Position numbers and translations under genes: made by a program. From the NCBI RefSeq assembly GCF_946479755.1, contig NZ_CAMLHC010000001.1, positions 682,001 to 746,000 on the forward strand: DNA of 64,000 bases. Direction: 5' to 3'. Positions 32,850 through 41,650 of the stretch are shown here, piece by piece. How positions within the stretch are numbered: the stretch's first letter is position 1; each line of letters opens with the position of its first letter. The notes beneath the pieces were generated by a model, which saw only the letters and a program-made list of their open reading frames with translations, made no database searches and was not told the origin of the DNA. The DNA is from an uncultured Chitinophaga sp. GTDB taxonomy: Bacteria; Bacteroidota; Bacteroidia; Chitinophagales; Chitinophagaceae.

Positions 32850-34415
32850 ATGAAAACAAGATTCCCTTATATAAAACACGTATGTGTATCGTTGTTGCTG
32901 GTGGGTAGTGGCTGTTCCAAATCTTTCCTGGAGCTGGACCCGCCGTCACAAATTGTCGAGAGCAATTTTTTCCGTAATGAAAAAGAAGCCAACCAGGCGC
33001 TGGCCGGGGTGTACCATGTACTGCAATGGAACCAGTGGATGGGATTTCATCCTACCCACTGCTGGAGCGAAGCGGCATCTGACGATGCATACTCCGGCGG
33101 CGGCAGCCAGAGCGATGGCGTAGGTATCAAAGGGCTGGACCAGTTCCGGACGGTGACCATCGGCGATCAGACTTACCGCGGCCTCTGGTCTATCTACTAT
33201 GCCGGTATTGCCCGTGCCAACGTATACCTCGATAAAATCGGCAAGGTGACCGCTTCGGACGAGTTCAAGCGGACCACCATTGCGGAAGCCAAGTTCCTGC
33301 GTGCCTACTTCTATTTTGAACTGGTGCGCTGGTACGAAAACGTGCCGCTGGTGACTGTACCGCTGGTAGACGCCGCGCAGTACAATCAGCCACAGGCCAA
33401 ACCGGAAGCGGTCTTTAACCAGATCGCTAAAGACCTGGAAGAAGCGATGGGCGATCTTCCGAAAACAACGCAGCGCCAGGTGGGCGGTCATGCTACCTAC
33501 TGGGGCGCCAAAGCCCTGATGGCCCGTGTGTATCTTTTCTATAAAGGCGTGTACAACCAGGATTTGCAGACAGGCGCCAAAACAATCAACAAAGCGGTGG
33601 CCCGTGAGTACCTGGAAGATATCATCAACAATGGTGGTTTCAAACTGGCAGAGGATTTCGCCGGTATCTGGCGCAAGGCAGGTGAGTTTGGAACGGAGTC
33701 TGTGTTCGAAGTTTCGCACAGTGGCCTGATCCCTGTCAGCAATGTGAACGACCAGCGTTTGGGCCAGGGTAACCTGAGCGTGCATATGTTTGCTCCGAGG
33801 GGTATTAACGATCCGGTGTATACCGCCGGCTGGAGCTACAGCACCATTACACAGTCACTGTACGATGCGTTCGAGCCTAACGATCCGCGCCGCGACCAGA
33901 CCATCCTGTATGGTCGTGATTTCAGCGCCATTGCAAAGAGCTGGCAGTATACCGGTTATTTCAATAAAAAGTACGCCACGCATATTGAATACAAAGCAGG
34001 CGCCAACAGCGATGCCAACTGGGGCAACAACTACCGCTCCATCCGTTATGCCGACGTGTTGCTGATGGCTGCTGAGCTGTGGCTGGGTGACAACCAGGGC
34101 AAAGCGGACGCCTATCTGAAACTGGTGCGCGACCGCGTGAAGATGCCGGAGGTGAAAGCGACCACAGAAAGTATCCGCCATGAGCGCCGGGTGGAGTTTG
34201 CAGGAGAAGGTATTCGTTATTGGGACCTGCTGCGCTACGGTCTCGACTATGCGAAAAAAGCCATTGACGCCTCCAGCGCAAGGGGAGCGGACTATGACGG
34301 AGACCAGAGCCGTTTCAATATGGACTGGGATGTGACCAAGCGGGGCAGGCTGCCTATCCCGCAGCAGGAAGTGGATATTGCCAACGGTGTGTTAAAACAG
34401 AATCCCGGGTATTAG
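32850..34415 (+). CDS. RagB/SusD family nutrient uptake lipoprotein
   Basis: A 521-residue surface lipoprotein, the lid of the SusC transporter. The signal peptide ends in a lipobox at GSGC-SKSFLELDPPS. Typical SusD features are NEKEANQALAGVYHVL, the TPR-like helices AEAKFLRAYFYFELVRWYENVPLV, and the C-terminal HERRVEFAGEGIRYWDLLRYG. It follows susC after 14 bp and ends the operon; a terminator comes next. Confidence 0.96.
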   Translation: MKTRFPYIKHVCVSLLLVGSGCSKSFLELDPPSQIVESNFFRNEKEANQALAGVYHVLQWNQWMGFHPTHCWSEAASDDAYSGGGSQSDGVGIKGLDQFRTVTIGDQTYRGLWSIYYAGIARANVYLDKIGKVTASDEFKRTTIAEAKFLRAYFYFELVRWYENVPLVTVPLVDAAQYNQPQAKPEAVFNQIAKDLEEAMGDLPKTTQRQVGGHATYWGAKALMARVYLFYKGVYNQDLQTGAKTINKAVAREYLEDIINNGGFKLAEDFAGIWRKAGEFGTESVFEVSHSGLIPVSNVNDQRLGQGNLSVHMFAPRGINDPVYTAGWSYSTITQSLYDAFEPNDPRRDQTILYGRDFSAIAKSWQYTGYFNKKYATHIEYKAGANSDANWGNNYRSIRYADVLLMAAELWLGDNQGKADAYLKLVRDRVKMPEVKATTESIRHERRVEFAGEGIRYWDLLRYGLDYAKKAIDASSARGADYDGDQSRFNMDWDVTKRGRLPIPQQEVDIANGVLKQNPGY

Positions 34416-34436
34416 TTGCCGGGTGTTGTATTGGAT

Positions 34437-34469
34437 AAAGCTACCAGCGTTTGCTGGTAGCTTTTTTTT
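34437..34469 (+). terminator. Terminator of first SusCD operon
   Basis: AAAGCTACCAGC, loop GTTT, GCTGGTAGCTTT: a perfect 12-bp stem followed by eight T. A TATCTTTA sequence at 34469-34476 just after it may be the -7 box of the methyltransferase gene. Confidence 0.95.
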
Positions 34470-34493
34470 ATCTTTAGGTAAATACAACTTCCC

Positions 34494-35129
34494 ATGGATG
34501 ACAAGACTGCCTTAGTGGTGGAGCTGTTCGGCAAAAACGCCCGGCTCTACGAAGAAAAGTTCATGGACACGCAACAGTACCACGATACGCTGGATGTGTT
34601 TTGCGGGAACATTCCCCGGGAACAGGCGAGCATCCTGGAGCTGGCCTGCGGTCCCGGTAATATTACGCAGTACCTGCTGCACCGGCGGCCGGATTTCCGG
34701 ATACTGGGCACCGATCTGGCGCCTGCTATGCTGGAGCTGGCCCGTAAGAACAATCCCGGTGTCACCTTTCAGCTGCTGGACTGTGCTGATATAGCGTCAT
34801 TGCCCGACCGGTATGATGGTATTATGGCCGGTTTTCTGCTGCCGTATCTCTCCCGGGAGGCGCTGGTAGGGCTGATCCGTGATGCTGCGGGCATACTGCA
34901 GCCAGGAGGCGTGTTGTACCTCAGCACCATGGAAGATGACTACACGAAATCAGGCTGGCGGAAGTCCAGTACCGGTGACGACTACTATCAGTATTTTCAC
35001 GAAGGCGCCTGGCTGCATCAGGCCCTGGAAGCGCACGGCTTCCGGGTGATCCACGAGCAGCGGAAAGCTTCAGCCAACGGAGATGGTACACCGGTGACGG
35101 ATTTGTTTATGGTAGCAGGCTTACAGTGA
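34494..35129 (+). CDS. Class I SAM-dependent methyltransferase
   Basis: A 211-residue Rossmann-fold methyltransferase. Motif I is ILELACGPGNITQYLL with ILGTDLAPAMLELAR supplying the ribose-binding acidic residue; motif II is FQLLDCADIASLPDRYDGI; later GGVLYLSTMEDD. Substrate unknown; the fold resembles Methyltransf_25-type enzymes. It is monocistronic between a terminator and the convergent DoxX/SRPBCC/ArsR operon. Confidence 0.92.
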   Translation: MDDKTALVVELFGKNARLYEEKFMDTQQYHDTLDVFCGNIPREQASILELACGPGNITQYLLHRRPDFRILGTDLAPAMLELARKNNPGVTFQLLDCADIASLPDRYDGIMAGFLLPYLSREALVGLIRDAAGILQPGGVLYLSTMEDDYTKSGWRKSSTGDDYYQYFHEGAWLHQALEAHGFRVIHEQRKASANGDGTPVTDLFMVAGLQ

Positions 35130-35181
35130 TGGGAGGGTGTTCAGGTAGCAGTTGTGGTTTTCAATAACGCATTCACATGGA

Positions 35182-35562
35182 TCAGGCGGCTGTCGCGATC
35201 TTTCTGCTGTCCGGGCGGAAGTACCAGGACACGATGGTGAGCACCAGCAGCAGCAAAGAGGGGAAAGTGTCTTTCATGGCATCGCCGGTGATAAGGTGTG
35301 AACAGAGCGCTCCCGACATCATAAAGAAAAAACCGGCGTAGGCCCATTCCTTCACCAGGGGAAACCTGGGTACCAGGATGGCGATCACCCCCAGTATTTT
35401 CCAGACCCCCAGTATTTTCAGTGCGTAAGCGGGGTAGCCCAGGCGGGTCATAAAATCAGTTTCGGCTTTCATTTGCAACAGTTGTACCAGGGCGGTGGAG
35501 ATCATGCCCAGGGAGAGCCAGAGGGTGGCGATCCAGTAGATGATTTTGTTTGTCTTTGACAT
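35182..35562 (-). CDS. DoxX-like membrane protein
   Basis: A 126-residue protein with four transmembrane helices, including YALKILGVWKILGVIAIL, typical of the DoxX-like family. It is the last gene of an operon with the ArsR regulator and SRPBCC protein (6-bp gaps). This trio is common in Bacteroidota and Actinomycetota, but its physiological role is not established. Confidence 0.9.
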   Translation of the reverse strand: MSKTNKIIYWIATLWLSLGMISTALVQLLQMKAETDFMTRLGYPAYALKILGVWKILGVIAILVPRFPLVKEWAYAGFFFMMSGALCSHLITGDAMKDTFPSLLLLVLTIVSWYFRPDSRKIATAA

Positions 35563-35568
35563 GATATA

Positions 35569-36036
35569 TTATTTTTTGAATTTGATAGCTACTTTTTCAA
35601 GGCGGTTGTGTGCCTGTCCCATGCCGCGGGCCATGCCAATCTTCAGGTACTGTGCTCTTTCTTCCAGTGTTTTGTAGAGGATGTGCATCCGGAGTTTGCT
35701 GGTGTCTTCGGTGAGTTTTTCAAACTCCAGGAATTCCAGCTGTACACCGAAGCCGGTGTTCTCCATTTCAAATGTCCGGACGATCCTTGTTTCAGGCACG
35801 AAGTCGTGGATAGCGCCGCTGAAACCATGTTTGTTGCCCATAGGATCGGTGGTCTCGAACTGCCAGCTGCCGTGCTTCCTGTTTTCCAGCTTCAGCACTT
35901 TGGTCCCCATCCATTCCTCCACAATTTCCGGTTCTGTATAAGCCCTGAAAAGTAATTCCAGTGGCAGGTCGAATTCCCGGGTGACGATCAGTTCCTGTTT
36001 GCCTTCTTCGGCGTGGACTTTGGTTTTTAGTTCCAT
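35569..36036 (-). CDS. SRPBCC (AHSA1-like) domain protein
   Basis: A 155-residue START-like protein: EGKQELIVTREFDLPLELLFRAYTEPEIVEEWMG, a central HDFVPETRIVRTFEME and the long C-terminal helix RMGQAHNRLEKV-type segment. AHSA1-like proteins carry a hydrophobic cavity and may bind a lipid-like ligand. It is 6 bp downstream of the arsR start-to-stop gene and 6 bp upstream of doxX, so the three are co-expressed. Confidence 0.92.
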   Translation of the reverse strand: MELKTKVHAEEGKQELIVTREFDLPLELLFRAYTEPEIVEEWMGTKVLKLENRKHGSWQFETTDPMGNKHGFSGAIHDFVPETRIVRTFEMENTGFGVQLEFLEFEKLTEDTSKLRMHILYKTLEERAQYLKIGMARGMGQAHNRLEKVAIKFKK

Positions 36037-36042
36037 ATGCTG

Positions 36043-36366
36043 TTATTTTTTAGTTTGATATTTTTTCATGATTGATTCCAGCTTGTTAAATCTATCATCC
36101 CACATCTTACGAAAGGGCTCAATGAAGTCTGCTATTTCTTTCATTTTCTGAGGATTTAAATGATAATAAATTTCTCTGCCATTCTGTTCCTGCTTCAGCA
36201 ACTCACACTCGGTGAGTATTGCCAGGTGCTTGGATACTGTTGGCCTGGCAGTATCGAAATTGGCCGCAATGGCGCCGGCCGTCATGGCATGGGTGGCTAC
36301 CAATACGAGTATGGCTCTCCTTGTCGGATCGGCGATGGCCTGGAATACATCTCTTCTTAAATTCAT
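36043..36366 (-). CDS. ArsR family transcriptional regulator
   Basis: A 107-residue winged-helix protein: [20 protein letters not shown], recognition region [22 protein letters not shown] and the wing [13 protein letters not shown]. No metal-binding ELCVC-type cysteines are present, so it is of the non-metal ArsR type that controls SRPBCC/DoxX operons. Its own promoter is bracketed by two 19-bp direct repeats, probably its operators, which implies autoregulation. The mRNA leader would be only about 15 nt. Confidence 0.94.
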   Translation of the reverse strand: MNLRRDVFQAIADPTRRAILVLVATHAMTAGAIAANFDTARPTVSKHLAILTECELLKQEQNGREIYYHLNPQKMKEIADFIEPFRKMWDDRFNKLESIMKKYQTKK

Positions 36367-36416
36367 TGTGTAGCTATTTGACTACAAATATATGTGTAGT
36401 TATTTGACTACGCAAA
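36367..36416 (-). promoter_or_regulatory. ArsR operon promoter with two operator repeats
   Basis: On the minus strand TTTG (36416-36413), 20 bp, then TATATTTG (36392-36385) is a full consensus promoter. Two copies of TGTGTAG(C/T)TATTTGACTAC lie at 36367-36385 and 36393-36411. One fills the spacer, the other covers the transcription start and leader. Each contains GTAG...CTAC half-sites. A bound ArsR dimer on either would block polymerase. Confidence 0.8.
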
Positions 36417-36539
36417 TTTTTTTTCAGGTTTTCCGAAAAAATGGAGAAAAATGGCGGGCACATCCTTAAATGACAGTCGTTGATTATTTTTATAATTTTA
36501 CCCCATTGGTCAACAACGGCCTGTAAAGCGATGTAAATA

Positions 36540-37061
36540 ATGAACAGCAAGTGGGATAAATTCCGTTCTCTTTTTAAGCAGCAGGAAGTACCTGCGAAAA
36601 CGCTCCTTTTACGGGAAGGAAAGGTGTCGAGAACCATGTTCTTCATTGAAAAGGGATGTTTACGGACCTGGATAAACAATGATGGTAAGGAAATTACCAC
36701 GCAGTTCTTCTTTGAAGGGGACAGCGTTTCTTCTATCGAAAGTTTCAGGACAAACCGCCCGAGTTTGTATAGTATCGAAAGCCTGGAGCCTTGTATTCTA
36801 CAGACCATCTCCCAAAAAGAGTTTCATGATACGATGGAAAACTCACCTGCATTAAGAAAGGAACTGGAGGAACACCTGTTCAAAAGACTGCTTGATTCCC
36901 AGCAGCTTTTTTATTCCTACCTTAAAAACAGTCCCCGGGAACGCTACCAGGCATTAATGATGCAATATCCGCATATTGTACAGCGCGTTCCCCAACATTA
37001 CATTGCGTCCTACCTGGGCATTACGTCGGTTTCATTGAGCAGGATACGCAACAGGCGATAA
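36540..37061 (+). CDS. Crp/Fnr family transcriptional regulator
   Basis: A 173-residue protein: nucleotide-binding-like barrel (LLREGKVSRTMFFIEKGCLRTW, FFEGDSVSSIESF) and a C-terminal helix-turn-helix QHYIASYLGITSVSLSRIRNRR. Like other short Bacteroidota members it probably does not bind cAMP. It lies 75 bp upstream of an NAD(P)H oxidoreductase on the same strand, the usual layout of a local regulator and its target. Confidence 0.93.
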   Translation: MNSKWDKFRSLFKQQEVPAKTLLLREGKVSRTMFFIEKGCLRTWINNDGKEITTQFFFEGDSVSSIESFRTNRPSLYSIESLEPCILQTISQKEFHDTMENSPALRKELEEHLFKRLLDSQQLFYSYLKNSPRERYQALMMQYPHIVQRVPQHYIASYLGITSVSLSRIRNRR

Positions 37062-37136
37062 ATTCATTTCTTTACAATTGTTATCGTAGGGAGGGGGGAA
37101 GGCTTCTCAATTTTGTATGGCATTAAACTATATAAA

Positions 37137-37730
37137 ATGAGAACAGTCATCGTGTATAACCATCCCTACGAAGGAAGTTTCTGCAACGCCATCTTAAACG
37201 CAGTAACAAAAAGCCTGCAAAAGACCCACCAGGAGGTAGACCTGTTACATCTCGACAACGACGGATTTAATCCTGTGATGTCTGCTGCTGACCTGAAGGC
37301 CTTTATAGCGCACCAGGCCGTCGACCCGCAGGTAATTGACTACAGCGAAAGGGTGAGAAAAGCGGACCACCTGATTTTCATCTTCCCGATTTGGTGGGAT
37401 ATCATGCCGGCAGCAACAAAAGGATTTATTGACAGGGTATTGTCTCCGGGAGTGGCCTATGATCATCATCCGAGAGGCTTTGGATTGGTACCCCTTCTCA
37501 AAAATCTGAAAAGCGTGACCATCATCACTACGATGAACAAGCCTAAAATAATGTACTCCCTGCTCATCGGTAATTTAATCCGGAAAGTAATGTTGAAGAG
37601 TGTTTTTAAAACAATGGGGTACAAAAACCTTCACTGGGTGAGTTTCACGTCAGTGAAGTCCAGAAGTCAGCAACAGCGGGTAAAATGGTTGCATAACATA
37701 GAAAACAGCTTTTATAAAAGGTACGCTTAA
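37137..37730 (+). CDS. NAD(P)H oxidoreductase, flavodoxin-like fold
   Basis: A 197-residue protein of the NAD(P)H:quinone oxidoreductase/KefF group. FMN-binding segments are VYNHPYEGSFCNAIL near the N-terminus and IFIFPIWWDIMPAATKGFIDRVL in the middle (in parts). It probably reduces quinones or similar electrophiles by two electrons. ATG at 37137 is preferred to 37113. It is paired with a Crp/Fnr regulator and followed by a 40-bp perfect palindrome. Confidence 0.9.
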   Translation: MRTVIVYNHPYEGSFCNAILNAVTKSLQKTHQEVDLLHLDNDGFNPVMSAADLKAFIAHQAVDPQVIDYSERVRKADHLIFIFPIWWDIMPAATKGFIDRVLSPGVAYDHHPRGFGLVPLLKNLKSVTIITTMNKPKIMYSLLIGNLIRKVMLKSVFKTMGYKNLHWVSFTSVKSRSQQQRVKWLHNIENSFYKRYA

Positions 37731-37737
37731 AGGAGCA

Positions 37738-37777
37738 GGGCGCTTTTATCAGGTTGATCAACCTGATAAAAGCGCCC
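37738..37777. terminator. Perfect 40-bp palindrome between convergent genes
   Basis: The arm GGGCGCTTTTATCAGGTTGA (37738-37757) is followed without a spacer by its exact reverse complement. It lies between genes converging from 37730 and 37810. It may act as a bidirectional terminator, but there is no T-run and the 20-bp arm is unusually long. Confidence 0.7.
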
Positions 37778-37809
37778 TTGTACAACCAATGGAGAAAAGC
37801 CGGTGGTCG

Positions 37810-38139
37810 TTAGTTGAGGAAGGCAAACTTATCCTCGAACATTTTTCCTACTACCGGAATGGGTTTCTTTTGTTCATTGACAGCGTTAATAACGCCGAAT
37901 ATCCAGAGGATCAGCAGTACGAGCCCGATATAGGTAAGGAAACCAAGCGAAGGAACAATGCTCACCGTTATGGAAAGGATAATATTGATGACCACAGACA
38001 GGATGAAAAAGCCCAGGCCTTGTTTTAAGTGATAAACGACCAGGTCACTTTTGGGAGAACTCTCTTTGCTTTTTACATAGGCGACGATCCAGCCGATGAT
38101 CGTCACGTAACTCAGGATAGAAATGGTTTTGCTATTCAT
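37810..38139 (-). CDS. DUF4870 domain-containing membrane protein
   Basis: A 109-residue protein with three transmembrane helices: an N-terminal SILSYVTIIGWIVAYV, DLVVYHLKQGLGFFILSVVINIIL in the middle, and GLVLLILWIFGVINAVNEQKKPIPVVG at the end. The HLKQGL(G) and AxxxxxKPxPxxG motifs mark DUF4870. Function unknown. ATG at 38139 is chosen; a -7-like TACCTTTG (38165-38158, minus) lies 19 bp upstream. Confidence 0.92.
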   Translation of the reverse strand: MNSKTISILSYVTIIGWIVAYVKSKESSPKSDLVVYHLKQGLGFFILSVVINIILSITVSIVPSLGFLTYIGLVLLILWIFGVINAVNEQKKPIPVVGKMFEDKFAFLN

Positions 38140-38157
38140 AGTTTGATCATTTGCTGC

Positions 38158-38165
38158 CAAAGGTA
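38158..38165 (-). promoter_or_regulatory. -7 box of DUF4870 gene
   Basis: TACCTTTG on the minus strand is an exact TAnnTTTG match 18 bp before the start codon. No well-spaced -33 box was found. Confidence 0.45.
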
Positions 38166-38228
38166 GCCACGGCAACAAACGGGGGAACTGCCGATGGACG
38201 TTTGGCAGCTTTGGCTTTGTATTTGTCG

Positions 38229-38966
38229 TTATCCGTCTTTCATCAGTTTGAAGAATGCCTCTTTGTTGACCCTTGAAACGGGGACCTCGGCACCGTCTTC
38301 CATTTGCACCAGTCCTTCCCTGGAATAGCTGTTTATATAATTGGTGTTGATCAGATGGGACTGGTGTATCCGAAAGAACTCCGGCGGCAGCAGGATGTCT
38401 TCATAATTTTTCAATGGTTTGGAAACGATGATTTTTTTCCCCTGTGTAAGATGAAAGGTGGTATAGGAGCCGGACGTTTCACAACGGATGATCTGGTCTA
38501 TTTTGACGACGTGCATGGCTTCCTGTGTGGGCAGTACCAGCCTTCGGGGCGTTTTTTCCAGGCTGCTGTCCAGCTCACTCAGCTGTTTTTCTGCCAGGAA
38601 CCGCCCCTGCAGGGCTGTTATCCGCTCCAGTGCCGTCTTCAGTTCCTCTGCATCGACGGGCTTTAGCAGATAGTCAATAGCACTGAACTTAAACGCACGG
38701 ATGGCGTGTTCTTCATAGGCGGTGGTGAATATCAGATGGAATGCCTTATGGGCTACCTGGTGCAGTACATCGAAGCCTGTTCCTTCCTTTAGCATGATGT
38801 CCATAAATACCAGGTCGGGCTTGAGCCGGTCGATGAGTTTGACAGCTTCGTCGGTTCTTTCGGCGTAACCGACAATTTGCACCTGTTCCGGGGCCACCAT
38901 TTCCAGCAGGATGGAGAGTGCCTCCCGCAGGCGGTATTCGTCTTCTATGATAACGGTTCTGTACAT
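38229..38966 (-). CDS. LytTR-type response regulator
   Basis: A 245-residue protein: receiver domain with acidic pocket IEDEYRL, phospho-acceptor Asp in LVFMDIMLKEGTG, TTAYEEH and the Lys in YLLKPVDAEEL; then a LytTR DNA-binding domain (about 140-245) with SGSYTTFHLTQGKKI and FFRIHQSHLINTNYI. It lies 4 bp downstream of a LytS-type kinase gene, its evident partner. Confidence 0.96.
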   Translation of the reverse strand: MYRTVIIEDEYRLREALSILLEMVAPEQVQIVGYAERTDEAVKLIDRLKPDLVFMDIMLKEGTGFDVLHQVAHKAFHLIFTTAYEEHAIRAFKFSAIDYLLKPVDAEELKTALERITALQGRFLAEKQLSELDSSLEKTPRRLVLPTQEAMHVVKIDQIIRCETSGSYTTFHLTQGKKIIVSKPLKNYEDILLPPEFFRIHQSHLINTNYINSYSREGLVQMEDGAEVPVSRVNKEAFFKLMKDG

Positions 38967-38970
38967 TATT

Positions 38971-40965
38971 TTATATTATGGGGATGTATAATGTTACGAC
39001 AGTGCCTTGTCCGTCTGTGGCCGGCTGTTCCCGGACTTCCAGCCGGGTGTGCGGATTGTCTTTCAACATCAGCAGCAGGCGTTCGTCCGTAATTTTTGTC
39101 GATAGTGATTGGTGTGAGTCGTCGGTTTTACGGCGCCTGGATTCCGTTAGCCCGATACCGTTGTCGGTAATGGTGCACACGAGGATATGATCGTCGCTTT
39201 GTTCGTTAAACCGGATGGTCAATAGTCCGTGCTGTGTGTCTGCCAGGGGCTTTAGGCCATGTTCAATGGCGTTTTCCACGAACGGTTGTATCAGCAAAGG
39301 AGGCAGTTGCAACGTCATCGGTGCTTCATTGTCGATATGGTAATCGAAGCTATTATTCAATCGTAGTTGTTGTAATTCGATATAGTTTTTCAATGTTGCT
39401 ATCTCGTCTTCCAGCGTGATTTTTTCCATGCGGGAATGTTCGAGCATGCGCCTGCTCAGCCGGGCGAATTTGGAGAGATAGGATACCGCCAGTGCAGTAT
39501 CCTGCTTGAGTATCATTCCCTGGATATTTCCCAGCGCATTAAAGATAAAGTGGGGGTCCATCTGGGACTGGAGCAGTCTTCTTTCGAGTGACAGCTTTTC
39601 GGCCAGGTTTTCCAGCGTTTCTTTTTCCATGAGCTGCATCCGGAGTTCGTTGTTGGCCTGCTGCTGCTGAAGGATGTCTTCCCTGTTCTGGAAGTAGCGT
39701 TGACGGTAATAGTAAGACCGGTACATAAATACAAGTCCTGTCAACAATACGGCGGCGATACCATAGCCCAGCAGCTTATTTTTTTTCTGGAGATAGTTTT
39801 CCTGTTCCAGCTGGGTGATCCGGGTTGCCTTCTTATCTGATTCAAATCCTGCATCTGCATTTTGTAGCATTTGCTGTGTGGATTCATCGTATTTCAGCTG
39901 GTTATAGCGTATAAAAGGAATATCATAAGCGTAGTATGCCGCATAGTCCTTTTCGCGGGCGGCCACCTCTTTCAGGGCACCGTAGAAGGCGGCCAGCAGG
40001 TAGTTGTCCTTGTAGGGGAGTGCCTGCTGGTACGCAATCCCTGTTTTAAAGAGGTTTTCTGCTATCCGGTATTCTCCTTTTTCCATGAAGAACTGTCCGC
40101 GCAAGCCGATAGCGCTCCTGTAGACATTCTTCAGCTCATACCGCTGGCCGATGGCAGAGGCTTTCTCGAGGCAGGAAAGGAAGGCCTGTTCATCTGTTGG
40201 TTTGGGGCCACTCATATAGAGTACGGCCAGATTAATATAGGCGATACCGATATTGCTCTTGCTGATGATTTTTGCGTTTTCTTTTTCTGCCAGTCCGATG
40301 GTTTCTCTGAAAAAGGTGACTGCTTCCTGCCACTGGTCACGATCGCCGGAAGCGGTACGGTCCGAGAGATAGCTGCCCACCGCCAGTCTTGCGTGCAGTA
40401 TGTTTTCCGGTTCACCTGATTTTTCGGCATATGCCAGCGCGGCATCCGCATACTTTTTTACCTTTTCTTCCGACCCCGGGGAGAATAGATACGAGATGTC
40501 GGCGCCGATTTTAGCGCATAAGTCATATGCTTCCAGCTGCGTGAACAGGCCGTAGGCTTCCAGCAGGTAGTCGAGCGCTTTGGATTTGTCATCTATATAC
40601 GACCTGAGCGATCCCATGGCCCAGGCGGCATATGCTTTGGCCCTGTTGTCGGTAGTGGCGTCTGCCGCCAGGCGGGACAGCTCGGCATAGCGGGTAAATT
40701 CTTTCAGATGCAGCAGTCGCCGGTGCGTCATCGCCAGGTAGGCTTCGCAAATAGCCTGGTCGGCTTTGTTCTTTTGTTCCTCCGCCAGGTGGAGGGCCTC
40801 CAGTTGTATCCGTATACTGGCCGTAGAATCCGTGAACCGTTTGGCATAGCCTTCCCGGGCTGATTTTTCTGCAGCGGAGATTTCCTGTGCCCTGGCAATG
40901 CAGGTCATCAGCAGGCAAAACAGGATACTGCCGCCATATTTTATTAAGCGCCCTTTTACAACCAT
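38971..40965 (-). CDS. TPR sensor histidine kinase, LytS/YehU type
   Basis: A 664-residue protein: signal peptide ending ARAQE, a periplasmic TPR-like domain (about 30-385), one transmembrane helix (LLGYGIAAVLLTGLVFMY), a coiled coil rich in Gln, and a His_kinase domain with the phospho-acceptor in LQSQMDPHFIFNALGNIQ, then an HATPase region (LPPLLIQPFVENAIEHGLKP, DNGIGL). This is the common Bacteroidota partner of LytTR regulators. The response regulator follows after 4 bp. Confidence 0.95.
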   Translation of the reverse strand: MVVKGRLIKYGGSILFCLLMTCIARAQEISAAEKSAREGYAKRFTDSTASIRIQLEALHLAEEQKNKADQAICEAYLAMTHRRLLHLKEFTRYAELSRLAADATTDNRAKAYAAWAMGSLRSYIDDKSKALDYLLEAYGLFTQLEAYDLCAKIGADISYLFSPGSEEKVKKYADAALAYAEKSGEPENILHARLAVGSYLSDRTASGDRDQWQEAVTFFRETIGLAEKENAKIISKSNIGIAYINLAVLYMSGPKPTDEQAFLSCLEKASAIGQRYELKNVYRSAIGLRGQFFMEKGEYRIAENLFKTGIAYQQALPYKDNYLLAAFYGALKEVAAREKDYAAYYAYDIPFIRYNQLKYDESTQQMLQNADAGFESDKKATRITQLEQENYLQKKNKLLGYGIAAVLLTGLVFMYRSYYYRQRYFQNREDILQQQQANNELRMQLMEKETLENLAEKLSLERRLLQSQMDPHFIFNALGNIQGMILKQDTALAVSYLSKFARLSRRMLEHSRMEKITLEDEIATLKNYIELQQLRLNNSFDYHIDNEAPMTLQLPPLLIQPFVENAIEHGLKPLADTQHGLLTIRFNEQSDDHILVCTITDNGIGLTESRRRKTDDSHQSLSTKITDERLLLMLKDNPHTRLEVREQPATDGQGTVVTLYIPII

Positions 40966-41164
40966 ATTGATGAAATGATGGCTAAGATATTGATTGTTGC
41001 ATCACTGGCAAAATATACTGAAAGTATTCTCCATCCAGTCTGGCGGCTAGTTTTCCGGATGTTAGACGTGGGCTGCCAAATAACAACCGGAAGTGTACAA
41101 ACACCAATTGCAGCCGGGATGCCTGTGTGTAAATTTCTAATCTTGTTAAAGAAATATTTACATT

Positions 41165-41644
41165 ATGAAAATGAAGGTTTGGTTTTTTGCATTGACTTTT
41201 CTTTATCTTTCCGTCGAAACAGTCCATGCCCAGCAATCGGAAGAGAAACGTATCAAAATTGAGCTGACGGTGAAAACAGCTAATGGCCAGGTGGCCGCGC
41301 TGATACGGTCTTTCACGGTTTCTTACAACAGGGCGTTGAACGCACCGCAGGATTCGGTCAACGGTAAACCTGTGCCAGCAGAATCACCCCGTGGACACTA
41401 CCTGTCGGCCGATTTTGAGAAGCAGAACATCCCGCTGTTACAGGCTTTTATGAAAAACAAGAAAGGCCTGGACGGGGAGATAACGGTAACAGATGCCTTC
41501 GGAAAGCTCCCCGGCCGCAAGATCATGTTTAAAGCTGCTGTACTGGAGACGATGAACGACCAGGTGACCGGCGACTATGGCAGCGCCTTTATGACGCTGA
41601 ATTGTGAGGAGCTGGTGATCGATGGCGTGAAACTTGAATATTAA
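41165..41644 (+). CDS. Exported protein with Hcp/TssD-like region
   Basis: A 159-residue protein with a signal peptide (MKMKVWFFALTFLYLSVETVHAQ). The mature part has a pattern like Bacteroidota type VI tube proteins: VSYNRALNAPQDSVNGKP in place of SYxxxRxxDxxGrP, then GHYLSADFEKQNIPLLQAFM, GEITVTDAFG, KIMFKAAVLETM and a closing MTLNCEELVIDGVK (usually F.ISa..I.i.G). The similarity is to motif order only. True tube proteins lack signal peptides, so an exported relative or a different fold is possible. It opens a run of immunity-type genes with 6 bp to the next. Confidence 0.55.
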   Translation: MKMKVWFFALTFLYLSVETVHAQQSEEKRIKIELTVKTANGQVAALIRSFTVSYNRALNAPQDSVNGKPVPAESPRGHYLSADFEKQNIPLLQAFMKNKKGLDGEITVTDAFGKLPGRKIMFKAAVLETMNDQVTGDYGSAFMTLNCEELVIDGVKLEY

Positions 41645-41650
41645 TAGAGA

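Noticed and set aside
37789..38028. 79-residue plus-strand frame opposite DUF4870
   Set aside because: The minus strand encodes a complete DUF4870 protein with transmembrane helices; the plus frame is highly charged and featureless.
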